Translations under genes and position numbers: made by a program
In this document: positions 34,501 to 44,202 of the stretch, one piece after another
How the letters are laid out: every line of letters starts with the position of its first letter
Numbering within the stretch: position 1 is the stretch's first letter
Notes under the pieces: generated by a model
What the model saw: the letters and a program-made list of their open reading frames with translations, nothing else
The model's database searches: none
What the model was told of the DNA's origin: nothing
Origin: Asterella californica
Taxonomy: Eukaryota > Streptophyta > Marchantiopsida > Marchantiales > Aytoniaceae
NCBI GenBank assembly: GCA_036924285.1
Contig: JAYKYS010000007.1
Span: forward strand, 7,874,001 to 7,938,000
Length of the DNA stretch: 64,000 nucleotides
Direction: 5' to 3'

Positions 34501-36420
34501 CGTAAGACGTGAGAAAATTCTGGTTTTGTTGGAAGAACACCTGAAGCACAATATTGTGCAAATGGGGAAACAGTTCTATCAGCAAACAGTGGGTATACCC
34601 CAAGGGAGTACTTTATCATCCATTCTTTGCTCCCTGTTTTATGGTCACTTCGAGTTGCATAGACTGATGCCTCACCTACAGTCACGTCTCTCAGAGAAAT
34701 TATTGCTCTCTTCAAAACATACGGCGTACCTGCAGTCAGCTTGCGGCATACAACCTCCGCAAACTGAGATCTTAGTTTCAACGGAGATTGACGTCGAGCA
34801 CATGCTGGAATCGTCTTTCGATGTATGGACTCAAGATTCTTCAGCAGCAAGAGAAGGACCTTCAGTGCGCTGCAATACACAGTGCACCTGTCCTGAATGT
34901 TGGAAAAGTGATCACCACGTCAACGAGATGGCGGCGAGTGTGTTGGAGAACTCTATCTTGTTGCGCCTCATAGATGATTCGCTTTTCATCTCTACATCTG
35001 AAGCAGCAGCAACGATATTTGCTGAGAGCATGCATATGGGTTCGGAGGAGTACGGTTGTCATGCCAATAAGCGAAAGACAGCAGCCAGTTTCTCGTTGCA
35101 GCTTGGTAAGATACTTCTGCCGAAGAAGATCTACACGACAGAAGATGGTGCTTGCTTTATGCGATGGAGTGGCCTCCTTATCAACTGCTACACCGTGGAG
35201 TTTCAAGCAGACTACACAAGGTTTTCCACGCACCTTTCCCCATCTGCCAGATGACTTACTATGCATCAAAGTTGTCGTCCTCCTATTGTTCAAGTGTCTT
35301 CTAGCCGGATCATATCAGTGATTCCGCATAAAATATCTGGTTCTTAGCACTGAAGGTTTACAGTTACAGGTTATTGCGTTTGCTTCTCATCAGAGCCAGA
35401 GAATCAATATACGATATTTGTGAAGATCCTGATACTTGAGCTGGAGGTGTTCAGTTAGTCTGCTGACAAGCCAAAAGATTAGGTGTAGGTTGGGCTGGAC
35501 GGCTTTCTTGTTCGTCTTAAGTTTTGGGTGCCAGAATTGTTTCAGTTTGCTGCTCTAGTTTGATGCAGAATGTTGTGTCTGTGTGTGTGTTGCAGATACT
35601 CTGGGGAGCACATAAGATCCACGCTGACTGTGAAGAGGGAGCGGAATCAGGGATGGCATCTCGTGTTGAAAATGTGCCAGTACATGAGACCCAAATGCCA
35701 CGCACTGTTTTTTGATCCTCGAATCAACTCTCCTGCCACTATTCGGCTAAACGCATTCCAGGCATTTCTGCTGTGTGCAATGAAGTTTCACGCTTATGTC
35801 TGCTGTTTGCCTCGTGCCGCGGGACACAACCAACCATTCCTGTATGAAGTGATCTGCTGTACTACCAGGTGAGCGCAGAACTAAACTAGTCCATCCTCCT
35901 CGTATGGAAAGAGCAGTGGTAGGAGTTTCATGTTGTGTACGATGAAATGATAGTTGGTGTTTGGTTGTTACTTTCCCCGGCAATGGTGTTACAGAAAGTT
36001 TTAGTGCCGTCTTAGTGCTTTCTTTTCGAACTAGGATGGATGGATCGAATGGCCAGAGGACACACTCAGTGCCATACTCTCCTGAAATGGTTCCTAAGTA
36101 CAAGCAGCATCCATTCATGTCGCTGCTGATAACAATTCTCCGTATCGCGCTGTAGGTACATGTATGGTCTCCTGAGACACCGGATGGAATCTGTTGGAGC
36201 AAAAGCAGTCGAATACTTTCCCTTCTTGGAGCTCGAGTGGCTTGCGCTTGTTGCCTTTCACCGGATACTCAAGAGAAAGCAGTCGCGGTATCCAATGCTT
36301 CTGGAAGTTCTACAGACTAAGCTGGAGACACCGAGATATGCGAAAATGACATCCTGTCCTCACCTGTCATCTGCTACTGATGAGAAAAGATCCTCGATGT
36401 TTAAGTACATCAAGTATTAA
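28129..36420 (+). CDS. TERT: telomerase reverse transcriptase, 12-13 exons, start codon unresolved
   Basis: TERT is the catalytic protein of telomerase, which copies an RNA template onto chromosome ends in the nucleus. Twelve exons with mostly canonical GT-AG borders and matching phases carry all hallmark blocks in order: TEN domain, QFP-like region, CP motif, T motif, RT motifs 1, 2, A, B', C, D, E and a C-terminal extension. Catalytic aspartates are present in CDVTKAYDTI (motif A) and RLIDDSLFIS (motif C). The C-terminus reads like plant TERTs (QYMRPKCHALFFD, RLNAFQAFLLCAMKFHAYVC, VAFHRILKRKQSRY). Exon ends are 28539, 28898, 29341, 29795, about 30730, 31460, 31813, 32162, 34190, 35220, 35868 and 36420. 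An extra exon at 30847-30928 is possible. The sum is about 1,850 residues, well above the roughly 1,100-1,300 usual for flowering plants, through expansions in exons 5, 9 and 10. There is no in-frame ATG before exon 1, so the start lies in an earlier exon. The gene appears intact. Confidence 0.92.
28821..28898 (+). CDS. TERT: TERT exon 2
   Basis: Acceptor ggggcag and donor AAG|GTCTGT bound 26 codons reading IVERVIELQFRQEAK and SHVLCSGYRK. The VLCSGY block is a conserved landmark of plant TERTs at this place. A longer open frame in another phase overlaps it and is a shadow. Confidence 0.88.
29222..29341 (+). CDS. TERT: TERT exon 3
   Basis: Forty codons between ttcctgcag and CGG|GTATAG, reading LRPSLLGSSRRRAPVGLE and ending NSDSWRTLLSR. 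The last block corresponds to the AWxLLLxR segment of plant TERTs. Both flanking phases are zero. Confidence 0.88.
29543..29795 (+). CDS. TERT: TERT exon 4
   Basis: Begins VGDLVMLHILSHAAIFTRLP, which matches the conserved end of the TEN domain, and continues LLQVSGVPIG. The rest is basic and linker-like (TKKGKKQGP). The exon leaves in phase 1 at GAAG|GTCAGT. Confidence 0.9.
29957..30730 (+). CDS. TERT: TERT exon 5, long basic linker
   Basis: Enters in phase 1 after tttacag. About 255 codons of Ser/Lys/Arg-rich, probably disordered sequence include RRHRAKRKAQE and ERRKRRKLE, which look like nuclear localisation signals. It ends with RPPSWKRRKMRR, a block that plant TERTs also carry. Two donors are possible: 30730|GTAATT, in phase with exon 6, or 30717|GTGCTA, in phase with the optional exon at 30847. 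Confidence 0.82.
30847..30928 (+). CDS. TERT: possible alternative TERT exon 5b
   Basis: An acceptor (gaagcag) and a donor (AAAG|GTATAT) bound 82 nt that are open only in phase 0, and its exit phase of 1 matches exon 6. It encodes VHSGIGLEGLTLEPEVFRTH, which I cannot align to a known block. It needs the weaker exon 5 donor at 30717. It may be an optional or spurious exon. Confidence 0.35.
31061..31460 (+). CDS. TERT: TERT exon 6
   Basis: Acceptor tttttcacag. After a hydrophilic linker the exon reads MLVNRAAIFYNSNFSCHPGL and PAKRILYVPR, which matches the plant block beginning the RNA-binding half (ML-x-R-x-x-IFY). The donor ATTAA|GTATCC leaves phase 2, which fits exon 7. Confidence 0.8.
31694..31813 (+). 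CDS. TERT: TERT exon 7
   Basis: Acceptor ctcaacag, donor CCAG|GTTAGA. Reads ADDTGADHLHAVIFGSLNN and SMDPNLFVDTTP. The HAVIFG segment corresponds to the (A/V)xxIFG block of plant TERTs. The frame is fixed by phase with exons 6 and 8. Confidence 0.78.
31934..32162 (+). CDS. TERT: TERT exon 8
   Basis: Acceptor atctttag. Reads DLTVILDKCTLVTLLSARSF, then RILLKRLLAKAKRCSYARLL and SRHCPLPQEL, matching the plant block LLxxLIxxAKRCxYxxLLxxHCP. The donor TCTCAG|GTACTC is in phase 0. A second acceptor at 31953 gives a frame that does not join. Confidence 0.87.
32337..34190 (+). CDS. TERT: TERT exon 9: CP, T, motifs 1, 2 and A, with an expanded linker
   Basis: 618 codons, phase 0 at both ends (ttcttgcag; GACCAA|GTACGG). 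CP: SVVSFLWAACRSIVPAEML and NISHFVSLRRHEKFN. QFP/T: LELWLHWLFTSLLVPLI and FYVTEIENHRQNVFYYRK. Motif 1: VRLLPKRTGVRPIANL. Motif A: YMVVCDVTKAYDTI, with the catalytic Asp codon at 33957-33959. Between motifs 1/2 and FRSVNSVLRDAYFCLKL lie about 175 residues (33236-33760), where flowering-plant TERTs have only a short link. That insert contains an in-frame duplication. Confidence 0.93.
34487..35220 (+). CDS. TERT: TERT exon 10: motifs B', C, D and E
   Basis: Acceptor aacaacag. Reads VRREKILVLLEEHLKHNIVQ, motif B' QTVGIPQGSTLSSILCSLFY, motif C LLRLIDDSLFIS, motif D region ANKRKTAASF and motif E FMRWSGLLIN. Between B' and C is an insert of about 90 residues with a Cys/His cluster (CNTQCTCPECWKSDHH). 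The exon ends ACAAG|GTTTTC in phase 2, joining exon 11 within the conserved DYTRY sequence. Confidence 0.93.
35596..35868 (+). CDS. TERT: TERT exon 11: C-terminal extension, part 1
   Basis: Acceptor gtgttgcag, donor ACCAG|GTGAGC. Reads KMCQYMRPKCHALFFD, NSPATIRLNAFQAFLLCAMK and FHAYVC, all strongly plant-like and forming the thumb domain that grips the RNA-DNA duplex. Confidence 0.93.
36156..36420 (+). CDS. TERT: TERT exon 12: C-terminal extension, final exon
   Basis: Acceptor gcgctgtag. Reads YMYGLLRHRMESVGAKAVEY, LEWLALVAFHRILKRKQSRY and LLEVLQTKLETPRY, with a short lineage-specific tail ending MFKYIKY and TAA at 36418-36420. The family usually ends shortly after the KRKQSRY block, so the gene is complete at this end. 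Confidence 0.93.
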
Positions 36421-37145
36421 AAACGGCAATCAGCTCACTGGACGGACGTACCAGCTGTTGAGTTCGTCGGTGTCTCTCAGCAGTAGAGTTCTGTGAAACT
36501 CACACAACCTGAAGGGGCATACAACGTTTGGATGTGTCTGTTCGAACTTTTCTCACTTTCGAAACAGCGAGCGAGCCGGACCCTCGGAGTCAATAAGAAG
36601 AAGTTCAGGGACTGAGCGACCGACCACTCAATTATCCTGTTCGGTGCATGCACAACTTTCACCTTTCCACGGAAGGAAGGGAAAAGAAACATTCTTAGTG
36701 AACATGGTAAAGAGAGCGGGAGTCGATGGTTGAGTAGGGATGGCTCGTGAGGGTCCTAAATGTGAAGGGACAGTAAGCTCGCCGCATGTCCTGCTCGAAG
36801 CTTGTATTCATAGAAGCAGGGAACCCTGGCGAATATTCTAACCACTTACACAAGAATTACCATGAGAAGATCGTATTACCAAAGCGATATTTAATTGCGA
36901 GTGTCAGAAATGATATTCACTGAAGGCATATATTAGGAACTAAGGTAGTAAAGAAAGACTTACTTCTCAGTATGCCTGTGATATTATTAGTTTGAGAGCG
37001 CATGCTGCCTTTTCTCCTTGTGGAGTAAAGTAGAAAGATCCATGTATAAGTTACATCATTGTGTGTTATGTATAATAGAAAATCTGTGTACGTCTTAGAA
37101 AACTGAAGAAAAATCGAATTTACTTGCTTGTTATGTAGCGATGCT
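36421..37145. other. TERT downstream region; no gene seen
   Basis: The first 200-300 bases probably hold the TERT 3' untranslated region. The rest is AT-rich with no recognisable feature. Confidence 0.5.
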
Positions 37146-37450
37146 GTATTCACCCATGTACACTTCGAAGTGTACGTGGGTGTACATTAATTAATATTTT
37201 AACCTTTACGACAAGGAAGAGTTAGAACATTAATTAGTGTCCTTTGGAAACGGCTTGGTTTGCCAATTATTGCCCCAGATTTATCTCTCAACAACTCCAC
37301 TTATGGATTATATCTTGATGAGTTTAATATATATCATTTATAAATTAATTTATTTTTTAACAATTTATTATAACATATTCTTTTAATATTTAAACGTTTT
37401 TTTATAAGAGAAAACGAAATTCATTGTACAAGGTTGTGATGAAGGATATT
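37146..37450 (+). repeat. repeat family A, first of three neighbouring copies
   Basis: Stem-loop 1 is nearly perfect: cacccatgtacacttc with gaagtgtacgtgggtg, no loop. Stem-loop 2 pairs attaattaatattttaacctt with aagagttagaacattaatta. It closes with the alternative terminal motif ttgtacaaggttgtgatgaa. Confidence 0.8.
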
Positions 37451-37775
37451 ATTCACCTCTTTCATTTGAAGATGGAAGAGAGTTGCAACCTTAATTCATT
37501 ACTTAACCTTTTCGACCATAAGGGTTAGGTAATAAATCAATTGGTGTGTAAATTTTATTAAATAAGAATGAATTGATTTAGTGCAGCACCCTCTTGCACT
37601 TGTACCCTTTGAAGCACAAAATCTTGCAAACTTATGGGTTTTCTAACAAAGTTTTTAACTTTCTTGGAATAATTAATAATTAATATTAATATTAATATTT
37701 TATTTTTTAATGACTTAATCTATATATTTATATAACACTTATATCATTACCGATATCTTAAAGAGAGTAGAAGGT
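37450..37775 (+). repeat. repeat family A, second neighbouring copy
   Basis: Stem-loop 1 is cacctctttcatttgaagatggaagagag. Stem-loop 2 is taattcattacttaacctttt paired with ataagggttaggtaataaatca. The tail runs ataacacttatatcattaccg and then loses the terminal motif. Confidence 0.7.
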
Positions 37776-38185
37776 CTAGAACCTATCTCGAAAAATATGA
37801 CATGCACGAGATGCCAAAAATAGCATGAGTACATTCTCAGACCGGTGAATCTTTATAACCTTAAAGACCTTGAAGGGTCTTAGCCAGCTCGCATTTATTT
37901 TCTCTTTCCCCAACGCTCGTCTGGCAGAAAATCGTTGGAGATGTTTATTCACCTAGCGATGTTTGTTTGTAGCCGTGTTTGTGTTTTATTTAAAGGTCGG
38001 GTATTATTATTTTCTGTGCAGTCAATCATGGCTGTCACTGCTAGTTGTTGGGATTGCCGTTTCCAGGCTGGACCTCGCTTGTCACCTATGGTGGGCAAAA
38101 ATTATTTTTTTTCAGCTCCGTGGAATGCCGTGGTCTGTTATCGAAATGCTCGACAACTCTATTATGCATGTATATTTCAAGTGTA

Positions 38186-38525
38186 CTTTCTTGCATATTC
38201 ATCTCGTCCGAATCTCCAAGAGGAGAATATGCAAAGATTTTTAATTTATGTCATAATTCTTTTCTCAAGAGGAAAGGTTAGATTATAAATTAAAAATATT
38301 TTACTTGTGGGGGTGAAAAGTTTATATGAAAGAGTTGTTTTGTTCGTGTGAATCATTTATGAGTTTTGTATAACTGAAGTGAACATGTGTAATGTAGTTA
38401 CCGGTGGAATTTAAATTTAGTGAAGTCAATTTGTAGAACTTCGATACAAATAACGATTTGCAATTGTCTGTTAAATATTATTATTATTTTTCTTTTTTCT
38501 TAGAAGTGCAGTTTGGATGTATATT
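38186..38525 (+). repeat. repeat family A, third neighbouring copy
   Basis: Stem-loop 1 is tgcatattcatctc paired with gaggagaatatgca. Stem-loop 2 is atttttaatttatgtcataa paired with gattataaattaaaaat. The end is ttagaagtgcagtttggatg. At about 340 bp it is one of the most complete copies. Confidence 0.8.
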
Positions 38526-38799
38526 TACTGTTATAGCGTAAGAGGACATGAACTGTTAAGGCATTTGAAACACATATATATTGTTTGTTTGTAGAGAAGT
38601 AGTGCATCCGACCTCGCTGAGCTAAGAGGCACTAGGTAAACTATACACTTCGAGCAGAGTTGTGAACTACATGGAGATCTTAGTTCTGCATAGAGACGGT
38701 GGACCGAGGTGTTCATTTCTGGTAACTCTTCACTTTTATTTTTGTTCTATATCTACTATTCTCGAGGTTCCATGAGAGCTCGTCTATAATGACTCTCAC

Positions 38800-39700
38800 T
38801 ATATTATCTGCACTATTATGCATGTCTTGTGAGAGGTGCTCTATTTGTAGATAAAATCGGTCACAAGTATCGAAAAGCATATGTCAGAGCTGATTGACCG
38901 CAAGAAGACATTTACGAGAGGAATGTACTCCAATAATATCTGCTCCTCGTCTTGGTGCCGTCCGTGGATCTCGGGCCCTGCATGGTCTTCTTCCATAATG
39001 TCATTATGCTTGTTTGGAAGGTACTCTCTTCTATCATAGTTTCTATCATAGTATATGTGTTTTCAATGAGGCAATGATTGTTCTCCTTGTAAAAGAATAT
39101 ATTGTCCAAGTCTTCCGTACTTATGTCTTGTGGTCTGATCAGAGAGTTCCACAGTGCATCGGATCTCCTCCTTTGGATCCCATATTGTATCAGCCACCTC
39201 AGAGATGTCATGTATTTTTTTGACTCGAGGATCACATGCAAGCAGTCAGGAAAAGTTGTAGAGAGGAGATATGAGCTTTTATACCTATTGAATTAAAACG
39301 CTCTGTGCAGGATATTGTTATACGTGAGCTTTTTACGTTTTTTGGTGTCCATCGCCTCAATCAGCATGAAGAGCTCTGTCAGTAATCATCAAATATGTGA
39401 TATTCTTCTTGGTAGCAAGGTAATGTTCTTCCTTGTCATCTTTAAGGTATTATCCTATCATCCTCACGAACATATGGAAGTCCTTGTAAGATAATTGCTT
39501 TATGTAGACTTCACGGTCTACTGGCCGATCATTGTTCCACCCTAGAGCTTGCATGACAAGTTTTTTGATTTCAATCGATGATTTTGCATACATATAGACG
39601 GCACCTTGGAAATGTAAATGTAAGAGACTGCCTCCACGTTCCATTGAGAAAAATCTTGATAAGCATTGTCGTTGCAGAGAGTCAAAATGTGAAATCCATA
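38800..39700 (-). pseudogene. replitron-like HUH endonuclease pseudogene
   Basis: On the minus strand, from high to low coordinates, the landmarks of the intact gene at 25592 reappear in order: RFFSMERGGSLLHLHFQGAV, WNNDRPVDREVYIKQLS, FHMFVRMIG, a degraded middle with several stops, then SLRWLIQYGIQRRRSDALW and LIRPQDISTEDLDNIFFYK. The HUH histidines survive. Where the intact copy has GYCLKD, this copy reads G-stop-YLKD, so the catalytic tyrosine codon appears to be TAA. Its N-terminal 40 or so residues are missing because the minus-strand Ty3 relic begins at about 39.69 kb. Confidence 0.85.
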
Positions 39701-41455
39701 TATGATAAAACACACATGCACTATGAATCTTCTCATCTCAGTAATTGATCCACTTGTCTCCTTCATCATTTGGATGGCATCAACCTTGTTTGGACAAGGC
39801 TTCCGACCATAAGATCCACACCGATGTCCTACAATTAACACCTCTTGTTCTCCAAATACAGACTTTGCTCTTGATAAAGTCAAATGAACCTCCTCCAACC
39901 GACTTAGTATCTTATCGCAATCAGCTATGTGGTCTGCAACAAACTTACGGCATCTCTTCTGATCCATTACCTCATTCTTCTCCTCCTCAACGAATCCTTT
40001 GATCGGCACATCATCAAAGAATGATATAGTTTTTTCTAGAATGAAATCTCTCAAAACTTTGTTCATATCATTCATCATATGTGCTACGAAACTGTGCACC
40101 TTGTGGCAAGATGCACATCCTTAGTAGCCCTAAAGGTGTCCTCATTGTAGTCAAGTCTCTAGTCTCAGAGGATAATTGAAACTGATTATACCATGAATAC
40201 AAATCTCTCATTGAATAGATAGCACGATCAGCAAAACCCTCTGCAAACTCATCTACAGTAGGTCCTATACCATATTCCTAATAGTCACCTTGTTAACTGG
40301 TTGCATATATTGAATGAATCTCAAGGCTCCACTCTTCTTTGGAACAATAAACCATTTACTAGAGTAGAGAGCTATAGATTGTTCTAAGATACCCATCCTA
40401 ATCCTCTCATTGAGCAAGTCTATCAGTTGTGGTAGATGAGCTCTAGATACATGGATAAGACGTAGATTCCAAGACACATGTGGTATAGTAAAGTTTACCA
40501 TAGGTGCAACTACATTTGGACCTACACATCCTACTTCATGTGGCTCAAACGCAAATGCCTTACCATGTCTATATAGCATCTCTTCGAAGCTCTTCTTCTC
40601 TTGCTTAGTAAGAAATCCATCACCTCCAATCTTCAGTTCCTTCAGTGTTGCTTCTATGAACTGGTGCTCAATTGTTCTTGGCTCTCTGAGTATCAGTTGT
40701 TGTACAACTTGCTCCTCTTATGATTGTAGTCGAGTGGTAAAGACAAAGTCATTGGTTTGACTTTCTTTGTCAATGACTTGTACTTGGTCTCCACATATGT
40801 CTCACATTTTTTGTTGGTCTGTAAACTTATCAATTACATCATAAAGCTTCTTGGAGCTGACTCTCACCACTCTATCTACATCGTCTATAGAGCTTTCTAA
40901 TTGATTTCAACTCCCCTATAGTATCTATCAAATATTGTTCTTCAAACACTCCAAATATGTGTTCATCTCTTGTTAACTCTCCAATGTCCCACAATACTAT
41001 TGTACATATTCACATATAGCCTCTCAAACCTCTTTAGATTCTCAACCTTCCTATAACATACTGATCCACATGATGCAAGTCCTAAGAAGCTAGTGGATAA
41101 AGCTTCCTATTCTATGAGATCAGATAGAACCTCATCTTTAATGTACGGTTGAAGTCTCGCTCTTCAATGACACTCTGTCAAAACCCTAGACTCACTAAAC
41201 TCCTCAGTAATCTTAAGTAGTGGACGATCTCTCAAGCTATCACGATTCCTCTCATGTTCTACAACAACAGTAAAAAATTGAACTGCTCTTTTGTCATCTA
41301 CTACGTATCCTAGCATAGGCTGAACCATCATCCATAACTCGTCTCCATTCTAACAACAATAATGTAAGGCTGCCCTAGAATGATACGATACATTGACATA
41401 TCTTGTACAAAGAAATTCTGAATATCACTGATATCACCCACAGTTATCTTAACGG
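39690..41455 (-). pseudogene. old Ty3/gypsy element, 3' part: protease and reverse transcriptase remnants
   Basis: Minus-strand pieces correspond to the younger element at 41456-50325. In 5' to 3' order they are: a protease end (VGDISDIQNFFVQ near 41.43 kb); the pre-RT block HGKAFAFEPHEVGCVGP with LRLIHVSRAHLPQLIDLL and KKSGALRFIQYMQPVN (40579-40265); and the RT centre with SFFDDVPIKGF in place of the younger copy's PFLDDILMKG and LSRLEEVHLTLSRAKSVFG (40099-39690). Frameshifts and stops are frequent. RNase H and integrase are absent because the relic breaks off against the HUH pseudogene. Confidence 0.85.
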
Positions 41456-42745
41456 TGTCGTGATGTGAATCATTTCACCTTCTCTGTCAGGCGTCAGTCT
41501 CTCTGAGTGAAGTAAAGACCTCAGAGAAGTCCATTTTTGAAAGATGTTATATATTTTGAGTCTTAGTCTTCAGGGCTTAAGCTCATGGGTTGTATTTGCG
41601 TGTCGCTCATGCACGCTTTCTAGCTGATTTAAGTTATTTTTCGGGGCTGCGTGTCGTTTTAGATAGTTTAAGTTTTACGCTGGCACTCTAGGGGGCTTGA
41701 CGTGGTAGCCTATGAGTGTAGATAAGTTACCAGGTAGTTTAAGGCATAAAAGGACAGTCAAGTGGAGCTATGAACTACCATTGGTCCATTTTTGTCTTTT
41801 GTAAAACTCTAAGTTTAGAAACAGAGCTCTAGAGTGGATTTCGAGCAATTGGTGAGGATACTGCAAAATCTGAGAGCACAGGGAGATAGAGCTCGTCGTG
41901 CCAAGCACTATCAGCGAAAAGTTTGATCAATTTGGAGCAATAAAGAAGGAGTTATGACTGATTGAAGTTTGATTTGTGTCAGAATTGCAGCACTTCTGTT
42001 GAATTTGGGGTTTTGAGTGTCAATTGCAGCAGAGTTGAGGAAATCGCTTCAAACCTTCGTGGTTGTGTTCATTGTCAGCCGGGATACGACTATCAAAAAA
42101 GTTTCAAGTGATTTGAGTTACTGAGTAATTCAGAGTGGCCGCTGAAGCAAAGGGGGTCTGTAAAGCTCGCAATCTAGAGCAGCAACTTCAGAGAACGAAA
42201 TCTGGAGTTCTGTGTACAATCAGGAGGTCCAACTTCACAGGAGTGTTCAACAAGCTGTGTACTGCAAATCCTGTAAGAAACTTCGAAATTGATCAAGCCA
42301 ATATCTTGTTATAGGTCGAAATAGCTGGCTGGGTACCAAAAATTATCATAATTAATCTGTTTAGAAAGTTTCTACTCATATCTTGGTGCTCTGAATTGAT
42401 CTCAAGCTGAAACTTCGTATGTGTATCCAGTAGGACCTCATTGACATGTAGGAGAAGTTTTGAAGTCTAAACCTTCACATATTTCTCAATCCTGAGTGTC
42501 AAAGTTCGCCGTCAGATCTTATCGTTGCTAGTTAAGCCTGAACTTTGCTTCTTGAACATATAAGAAGAGCCAAGAAACTTGTATGAGCGTTTTTCAGTAT
42601 CACCTTGTAACCTGAAGCCTATCCTTTGAGCAAACCAGCCACAGTCAGGAGTCTAGTGCTTCTCTAAGTAGACTGAACACAGCCTTCAAGCTCATATCAC
42701 AGCCAGAAGGTTCCGCCCTTCCCGAGGAAAACTCTCAACTCTACA
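41456..42745 (+). repeat. 5' LTR of the Ty3/gypsy element
   Basis: 1290 bp, starting tgtcgtgatgtgaatc and ending actctcaactctaca. It matches the 3' LTR with scattered substitutions and lacks a 15-bp stretch found near the start of the 3' LTR (tgtaaatgattcact). Confidence 0.93.
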
Positions 42746-42775
42746 TCTGGTGCTTCTACTGAGAGCTCTTGGGGT
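42746..42775 (+). promoter_or_regulatory. putative primer-binding site
   Basis: Directly after the 5' LTR comes tctggtgcttctactgagag. A TGG close to the LTR end is the usual mark of a tRNA-primed site (complement of CCA). I cannot name the tRNA. Confidence 0.5.
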
Positions 42776-42781
42776 GATTGA

Positions 42782-44202
42782 TTGAGGAGGTTGAGTTTAC
42801 TACAAGGAGAGAAGATGGATCGCAAGAGCGCTACTGCTGCTACTTCTGCGGCTGCTGCATCTACGTCTATTAAAGCACCTTCCGTAGCACCTGTGACTGC
42901 AGCGACCTCTCTACCTGGTCTGAATACGGCTGAGATTCTGAAGACGCTTGCGGCCTTGGTCCAACAACATCCGATCGTTGGAGGGGATGAGTTAAATCCA
43001 CCAAGGCTTTGCAAGCGATAGTGACTAGGTGTGGAAGGTTTGAAGGAAGAGATATTTCTAGATATCAGCGTGAGTATAGAGGAGAGATGGAGCTGGTTAG
43101 GGTTATTGATGCTGAGATGATAGCAAGTTTTGAGTTAGCTGTTATTCCAGAGTTGCGGGACCAAGTTAGGGATGTACAGAGAAGAAATCTTGGAATCTGG
43201 ATGAGTTTTGAGCGATCTCTTCGTGAGGAGTTTCTTGAGGAGGATTCAGAGAGAGTTACTAGAAGGACATTTCTAGACTGGGTTGAGCAGCAACCCGGTC
43301 GTATGATGAGCCTGAGTGAGTTGTTGAGAGAGTTTGATCAGAGATACCGGCAACTTTCAACTCTAGAGTGAATAACCCTAGATGCTAAGAGAACAGAGCT
43401 TTTCCTACAAGCTACCGGTGATGCTACGGCAGATCGGTTATGTTTTATGTTGGCTGATCGATCTGCTGAGAGAGGTGTTACTATGGATTGGGGGAGAGTT
43501 GAGGATGCTGTGGCTGTACTGACAAGACAGAGGAGGGGAAGAGTGGCTGTGGGAGGACGTCCGCTTGCAGAAGTGGTCACTCCATCTTATGATGCTCCTC
43601 AAGTACAGCAGCCTTTGACCCCTGCTCCCAGACCTGTTGTCCCAGCTGCAGTTCCTTTGATGCCAGTTGTGCCAGCTCCGGCACAAAGGGCACCTATTCA
43701 GAGACCTGTGGAGAACCATGGTCAACAGAACCAGATTGAAGACCTAATTCGGCAGATGCGAGAGCTGAAGGTAGAGCTAGCTGGATTGCAGAGAGAGCAG
43801 CCACCGGCGCCTGCTGCTGCACGTCCAGGAGGAGCTCCGATTCGTAGATGTATTTGGTGTGACAGTCTTGATCATTTCCGAGGAGACTGTCAAGAGCTCA
43901 CATCTACTTTGCGAGATGGTGTGGTTCGCTATCAGAACGGTAGGCTGCACCTTTCTTCTACTGGAGAGCCGTTGAGCACGCAGTTTGGGCGAGGAGGCAT
44001 GAGGAGTCTACCTCAGATTGCTGCGGCTGCAACAGCAACTGCGTTAATGACACCGCTGGTAAATTCTGATGTATATGCTGGACATATTGAGGTCTCTTCT
44101 TGTCCTACATTGCTAGATAGGACTGCTGAGAAGAGTGTGGCTCCGATTCCTTCTGAGATACTGAAGAGAGGAGCCGAGTCTATTCGTAAGGTCACAGGAT
44201 GA
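42782..44202 (+). pseudogene. gag region of the Ty3/gypsy element
   Basis: An Ala/Thr-rich leader (from MDRKSATAATS at 42815) is followed after a frameshift near 43005 by the capsid-like core: RFEGRDISRYQREYRGEMEL, ELRDQVRDVQRR and REEFLEEDSERVTRRTFLDW. The frame then continues through a TGA stop at 43369-43371 to a Pro-rich stretch. A zinc-knuckle-like CIWCDSLDHFRGDC (Cys-x2-Cys-x4-His-x4-Cys) lies near 43850. Another TGA closes this part at 44200-44202. The same order occurs, more decayed, on the minus strand at 50.5-52.4 kb. Confidence 0.85.

Noticed and set aside
37935..38288. 117-residue frame with hydrophobic stretches
   Set aside because: Its second half reads through stem-loop sequence of a family A repeat, and the overlapping frames are equally hydrophobic because of T-rich DNA.
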